NCBI GenBank assembly: GCA_964557125.1
Contig: CAZKYX010000044.1
Span: 1 to 7,490, forward strand
From: CAZKYX01 sp964557125
GTDB taxonomy: Bacteria; Patescibacteriota; Microgenomatia; Levybacterales; GWA1-39-11
Direction: 5' to 3'
DNA length: 7,490 bases
Of the stretch, positions 6,015 through 7,490 are shown in pieces. Under the pieces are notes generated by a model, which did not search any database, was not told where the DNA came from, and worked only from the letters and a program-made list of their open reading frames with translations. A program made the position numbers and the translations under genes. Every line of letters begins with the position of its first letter. The stretch's first letter is position 1.

Positions 6015-6285
6015 GCTTACTTGCTTCGATTAAGGACTCCTTCAGCATTATCTTAATAGCTTTTTTACCCGCAGTAGTTTTAAAATGAAGTTCTCGCCGC
6101 TTAGCGTCCTTCATTGAGTAATAGTACTCACAAAACAACAAAATAAATGGTCTTCTTGGAGCGGTAGCTTCAGAATATCCTTTAAGATGTGCCTCAAAGC
6201 GTTTGTCAAGGTCAGTCGTATAACCAATGTAAAGAAGCTTGTCTTTTAAGCCGAAGAGGACATATACGCAGTATTTAAGGTTCAT
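6010..6285 (-). CDS. URI-type GIY-YIG nuclease-domain protein
   Basis: The intact 91-aa product covers the whole small GIY-YIG/URI domain: 'YCVYVLFGLKDKLLYIGYTT' holds the GIY..YIG core (residues about 5-24), followed by 'DLDKRFEAHLKG' with the conserved Arg and His, 'EATAPRRP', a second 'EYYYSMKDA' strand-helix, and 'RRELHFKTTAGKKAIK'. These proteins are stand-alone nuclease domains related to UvrC and homing endonucleases. The cellular substrate is unknown. It is a diverged paralogue of the frameshifted gene at 4529-4818; both have 'CAAATATGAA' around the start codon, but this one has no TATAAT box there. Its start abuts a large hairpin (6294-6339) that follows the tRNA region on the same strand, so it may depend on read-through from the tRNA promoter. 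Confidence 0.88.
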   Translation of the reverse strand: MNLKYCVYVLFGLKDKLLYIGYTTDLDKRFEAHLKGYSEATAPRRPFILLFCEYYYSMKDAKRRELHFKTTAGKKAIKIMLKESLIEASKL

Positions 6286-6293
6286 ATTTGGGC

Positions 6294-6339
6294 CATGAAG
6301 TAGTCCTAAAGTGAATAATCTACTTTAGGGCACTTCATG
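6294..6339. repeat. Large imperfect palindrome downstream of the tRNA array
   Basis: CATGAAGT (6294-6301) pairs with ACTTCATG (6332-6339), and inside it CCTAAAGT (6305-6312) pairs with ACTTTAGG (6322-6329). A 3/2-nt internal loop separates the two stems and a 9-nt loop closes them. This gives 16 paired bases. On the minus strand no T-run follows, so it is not a classic intrinsic terminator; it may be a 3'-end or processing structure between the tRNA region and the GIY-YIG gene. Confidence 0.65.
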
Positions 6340-6343
6340 ACAG

Positions 6344-6372
6344 CCATAAAGCGAACTTGTTCTGCTTTATGG
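6344..6372 (-). terminator. Strong hairpin directly after the tRNA array
   Basis: On the minus strand CCATAAAGC (6372-6364) pairs with GCTTTATGG (6352-6344). Inside, GAAC pairs with GTTC around a 2-nt loop, with one bulged base. This totals 13 bp and starts at the last nucleotide of the outer tRNA half. No U-tract follows, so calling it a terminator is tentative; it could instead be a trailer hairpin. Confidence 0.45.
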
Positions 6373-6428
6373 GTGGAAGACGGGACTCGAACCCGCGTGT
6401 TCCAGATCCACAATCTGGCGACTCTGCC
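6372..6428 (-). pseudogene. 3' portion of a split tRNA-His (outer copy)
   Basis: These 57 nt match the last 57 nt of the intact tRNA at 6461-6535: D-stem strand GAGT, an identical anticodon arm with loop TTGTGGA (anticodon GTG, at 6402-6418), a 5-bp T-stem with TTCGAGT loop, and acceptor strand CTTCCACC. A few differences lie in the variable loop, D-loop and T-loop. The flanking sequence upstream (6429-6441) cannot supply a proper acceptor 5' strand. Joining to the 18-nt piece at 6576-6593 makes a full 75-nt cloverleaf. The 3' end is followed by CAT, so CCA is not encoded. Without removal of the insert it would be non-functional. Confidence 0.8.
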
Positions 6429-6444
6429 TTGAAGCCCAACCTTT

Positions 6445-6548
6445 GAAAAACAATTTTTGGGGTGGAAGACGGGATTCGAACCCGCGGCCTCCAGATCCAC
6501 AATCTGGCGCTCTAACCAACTGAGCTACAACCACCATAATTGTTTTTC
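6445..6548. repeat. 11-bp perfect inverted repeat flanking tRNA-His
   Basis: GAAAAACAATT (6445-6455) and AATTGTTTTTC (6538-6548) are perfect inverted copies placed 2 nt outside the CCA end and the 5' end of the inner tRNA. Outside them, minus-strand CTTGAAGTTTAGTT (6567-6554) can pair with GGTTGGGCTTCAAG (6441-6428) over 14 positions: eight Watson-Crick and six G-U. In RNA these make a leader-trailer helix. Confidence 0.8.
6458..6535 (-). tRNA. tRNA-His(GTG), with encoded CCA
   Basis: The minus strand from 6535 gives a 75-nt cloverleaf (6535-6461) plus CCA (6460-6458). The D-stem is GCTC/GAGC with loop AGTTGGTTA. The anticodon arm CCAGA-TTGTGGA-TCTGG carries anticodon GTG for histidine, and the T-arm has GCGGG/CCCGT around TTCGAAT. 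The acceptor pairs GGTGGTTG with CTTCCACC. This includes the extra G-1:C73 pair typical of tRNA-His, the main identity element for histidyl-tRNA synthetase. Two pairs in that stem (5-68 and 6-67) are U-U mismatches, which is unusual. The gene lies inside an inverted-repeat insert within another tRNA-His. Confidence 0.93.
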
Positions 6549-6595
6549 TCTATAACTAAACTTCAAGTCGTGATTAACTGAGCTACAACCACCAT
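6518..6595 (-). repeat. 20-nt direct repeat of the tRNA 5' end
   Basis: The 20 bases at 6518-6537 recur exactly at 6576-6595, 58 bp away. They cover the first 18 nt of the tRNA plus two bases of leader. Together with the duplicated 3' halves, this shows that both ends of the tRNA sequence are present twice. Confidence 0.9.
6576..6593 (-). pseudogene. 5' portion of a split tRNA-His (outer copy)
   Basis: The 18 nt GGTGGTTGTAGCTCAGTT are identical to the start of the intact tRNA-His and then diverge. They supply acceptor strand, D-stem strand and half a D-loop, and pair with the 57-nt piece at 6372-6428. They lie about 10 nt after the predicted start of transcription, the normal place for a tRNA gene, so this copy appears to hold the original position. 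Confidence 0.78.
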
Positions 6596-6608
6596 GTTGA
6601 GCCTAGAA

Positions 6609-6617
6609 ATTATACCA
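6609..6617 (-). promoter_or_regulatory. Extended -10 promoter of the tRNA-His array
   Basis: The minus strand reads TG-G-TATAAT (6617 to 6609), a perfect extended -10. Transcription would start near 6602-6604, about 10 nt before the outer tRNA 5' half. TTGACT further up is only 12 nt from the hexamer, too close for a -35. One transcript would cover both outer halves and the nested tRNA. Confidence 0.65.
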
Positions 6618-6647
6618 TAAATGTGAAGTCAAAACGAAAACTGAGGC

Positions 6648-7490
6648 TTAGGGGCTATTTGGATCAGCAAACTTAAATTTCACAAAGTCACAAACTTTTT
6701 CTGTTATACCACCAGGATAGAATGTACCTAGCTGCTGAGAGGGAGATCCGTTTCCAGGACCTATTTGATGGATTTTAGCAGCAATCATTGGGGTGGGAGT
6801 TGGTGCCACAGGCACTTTCTTTGAAAGTCCAAGTAGTCTACTTATAAATTCTCCTATAAATGCAAATACTCCTCTATTTTGTGTTGTTGTGCCCATAACG
6901 GCTGTTGAAGAGCGTGCAAATGCAGTAGATGCTGGCACACATCTTTTCCTTGCCTGAATTCTATAAACAACTCCGGGCTTTACTGATGAAGGAAGCTTTG
7001 AATTCCATTTCGATTCATACGTAACAAGCGTTGGCGACGAAGACACTACAATTCCAGGAATGTAGGTCAGCGGGTCGCCGGGTGCTCCATTTGATTGACC
7101 AATTATGGTACTTCCCTCATACATTACAAACCCAAACCCAAGCAACTTTGCCTTTGGTACATTTACCCCCTCTACTTTACCCCGTGCGGTCGTTGTAAAG
7201 TCTGCACCTGAACCAAATGGACCAACAACACTTAAATCTATTCCATCGCAACTACACATTTCTTCATTAAAGTCAGGAGTTGGAGTCGGCGTCATGGTTG
7301 GAGACGCTGTTGGTGTTGGCGATGAGGTGGGTGTTGCGGTTGCTGCCGGAGTAGTAGGGGTTGGAGTTCTTGTCGGAGTAGCCGTAGGACCAGTAGTTGG
7401 AGTGGGAGTTTTGGTTGCAGTCGGCCCGACAGGTGTTGGTGTTGCAGTTGGTGGAGTTACGGTAGACCCAGGCGTGGTTGGCGTTGCAGT
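6648..7490 (-). CDS. Secreted/surface protein with Thr-Pro-rich linker, 5' end off window
   Basis: The frame is open from the right edge to the stop at 6648 (280 codons visible), so the first ATG inside (7295) is not the real start. The first 72 visible residues are almost only Thr and Pro with Ala, Ser, Val and Gly (TATPTP, TPTPTTG, SSPTPTASPT). Such a flexible, possibly glycosylated spacer is typical of exported wall or S-layer-linked proteins. A globular part follows, starting with 'CSCDGIDLSV' and 'GKVEGVNVPKAKLLGFGFVM'. It looks beta-rich and Ig-like, has two more single cysteines ('KRCVP', 'EKVCDF'), and a second short TPTP stretch after 'LLGLSKKVPVA'. No family is recognised. The signal peptide or anchor, if present, lies outside the window. 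Confidence 0.75.
   Translation of the reverse strand, partial: TATPTTPGSTVTPPTATPTPVGPTATKTPTPTTGPTATPTRTPTPTTPAATATPTSSPTPTASPTMTPTPTPDFNEEMCSCDGIDLSVVGPFGSGADFTTTARGKVEGVNVPKAKLLGFGFVMYEGSTIIGQSNGAPGDPLTYIPGIVVSSSPTLVTYESKWNSKLPSSVKPGVVYRIQARKRCVPASTAFARSSTAVMGTTTQNRGVFAFIGEFISRLLGLSKKVPVAPTPTPMIAAKIHQIGPGNGSPSQQLGTFYPGGITEKVCDFVKFKFADPNSP

Larger units (their letters stand above)
6429..6575 (-). other. 147-bp insert carrying a whole tRNA-His within the D-loop of another tRNA-His
   Basis: The segment separates the 18-nt and 57-nt outer tRNA pieces between what would be U17 and G18. On the minus strand it contains, in order: an 8-nt tail, a 14-nt stem strand (6567-6554), a 5-nt gap, an 11-nt stem strand (6548-6538), 2 nt, the complete tRNA-His with CCA, 2 nt, the partner 11-nt strand (6455-6445), 3 nt, and the partner 14-nt strand (6441-6428, whose last base is also the first base of the outer 3' piece). 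The stems would bring the two outer halves together in RNA. It carries no protein gene. Whether it is an intron-like element, a small mobile cassette or a rearrangement scar cannot be told from sequence. Confidence 0.6.

Noticed and set aside
6372..6442. Independent complete tRNA-His starting near 6441
   Set aside because: The local 5' sequence (GGTTGGGC) pairs with the 3' acceptor strand only with mismatches and wobbles and leaves no proper D-arm, whereas the distant 18-nt piece restores a normal 75-nt tRNA.
6306..6500. 64-aa minus-strand ORF across the tRNA region
   Set aside because: Its sequence is just the translation of tRNA halves and hairpins.
7290..7490. Tandem DNA repeat or CRISPR-like array of ggagttggtgttg-like units
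   Set aside because: The near-repeats are codons for a Thr-Pro-rich linker in one open minus-strand frame; there are no uniform repeats or spacers.

Overview
The window looks like a piece of a Candidate Phyla Radiation (Patescibacteria) genome, most likely Microgenomates. The reasons are moderate GC with A/T-rich spacers, short intergenic regions, genes that mostly lack Shine-Dalgarno sequences, an O-antigen-ligase-like membrane protein fused to TPRs, small URI-type GIY-YIG proteins, and a Thr-Pro-rich surface protein. The phylum call comes from overall protein style, not from a marker gene.

Layout, left to right. Positions 1-1949 (minus) encode most of a Wzy/WaaL-type polytopic protein with C-terminal TPRs; its 3' end is off the left edge. 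An intergenic region (1950-2169) holds the promoter of that gene, a hairpin, and an orphan plus-strand AGGAGG-GTG start that runs into the next gene. A FabD-type malonyl-CoA:ACP transacylase with an added C-terminal membrane helix (minus, to 3210) is divergent from a HIT-family hydrolase (plus, 3286-3732). A decaying minus-strand patch follows: a DUF1801 pseudogene (3743-3951), an intact DUF1905/YdeI protein (3978-4520), and a GIY-YIG gene with a one-base frameshift (4529-4818). A plus-strand gene (4979-5944) has an ADP-ribosyltransferase-like R-S-E pattern and faces a second, intact GIY-YIG gene (6010-6285, minus).

The most unusual part is 6294-6617. A complete tRNA-His(GTG), with encoded CCA, lies inside a 147-bp segment. 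That segment splits a second tRNA-His gene in its D-loop. The two outer pieces (18 and 57 nt) add up to exactly 75 nt, the length of the inner tRNA. The inner tRNA is bracketed by an 11-bp perfect inverted repeat and then by a 14-bp RNA-level helix with G-U pairs. A good extended -10 promoter sits just upstream of the outer 5' half, and two strong hairpins follow the outer 3' half. From 6648 to the right edge (minus) is the C-terminal part of a secreted or surface protein with a long Thr-Pro linker.

A theme across the window is that five protein genes (fabD-like, HIT, DUF1905, frameshifted GIY-YIG, ART-like) have a TATAAT/TATACT box only 6-10 nt before the start codon, four of them with an upstream TG. 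This predicts leaderless or nearly leaderless mRNAs. No operon joins these genes into one pathway; they look like independent small transcription units.
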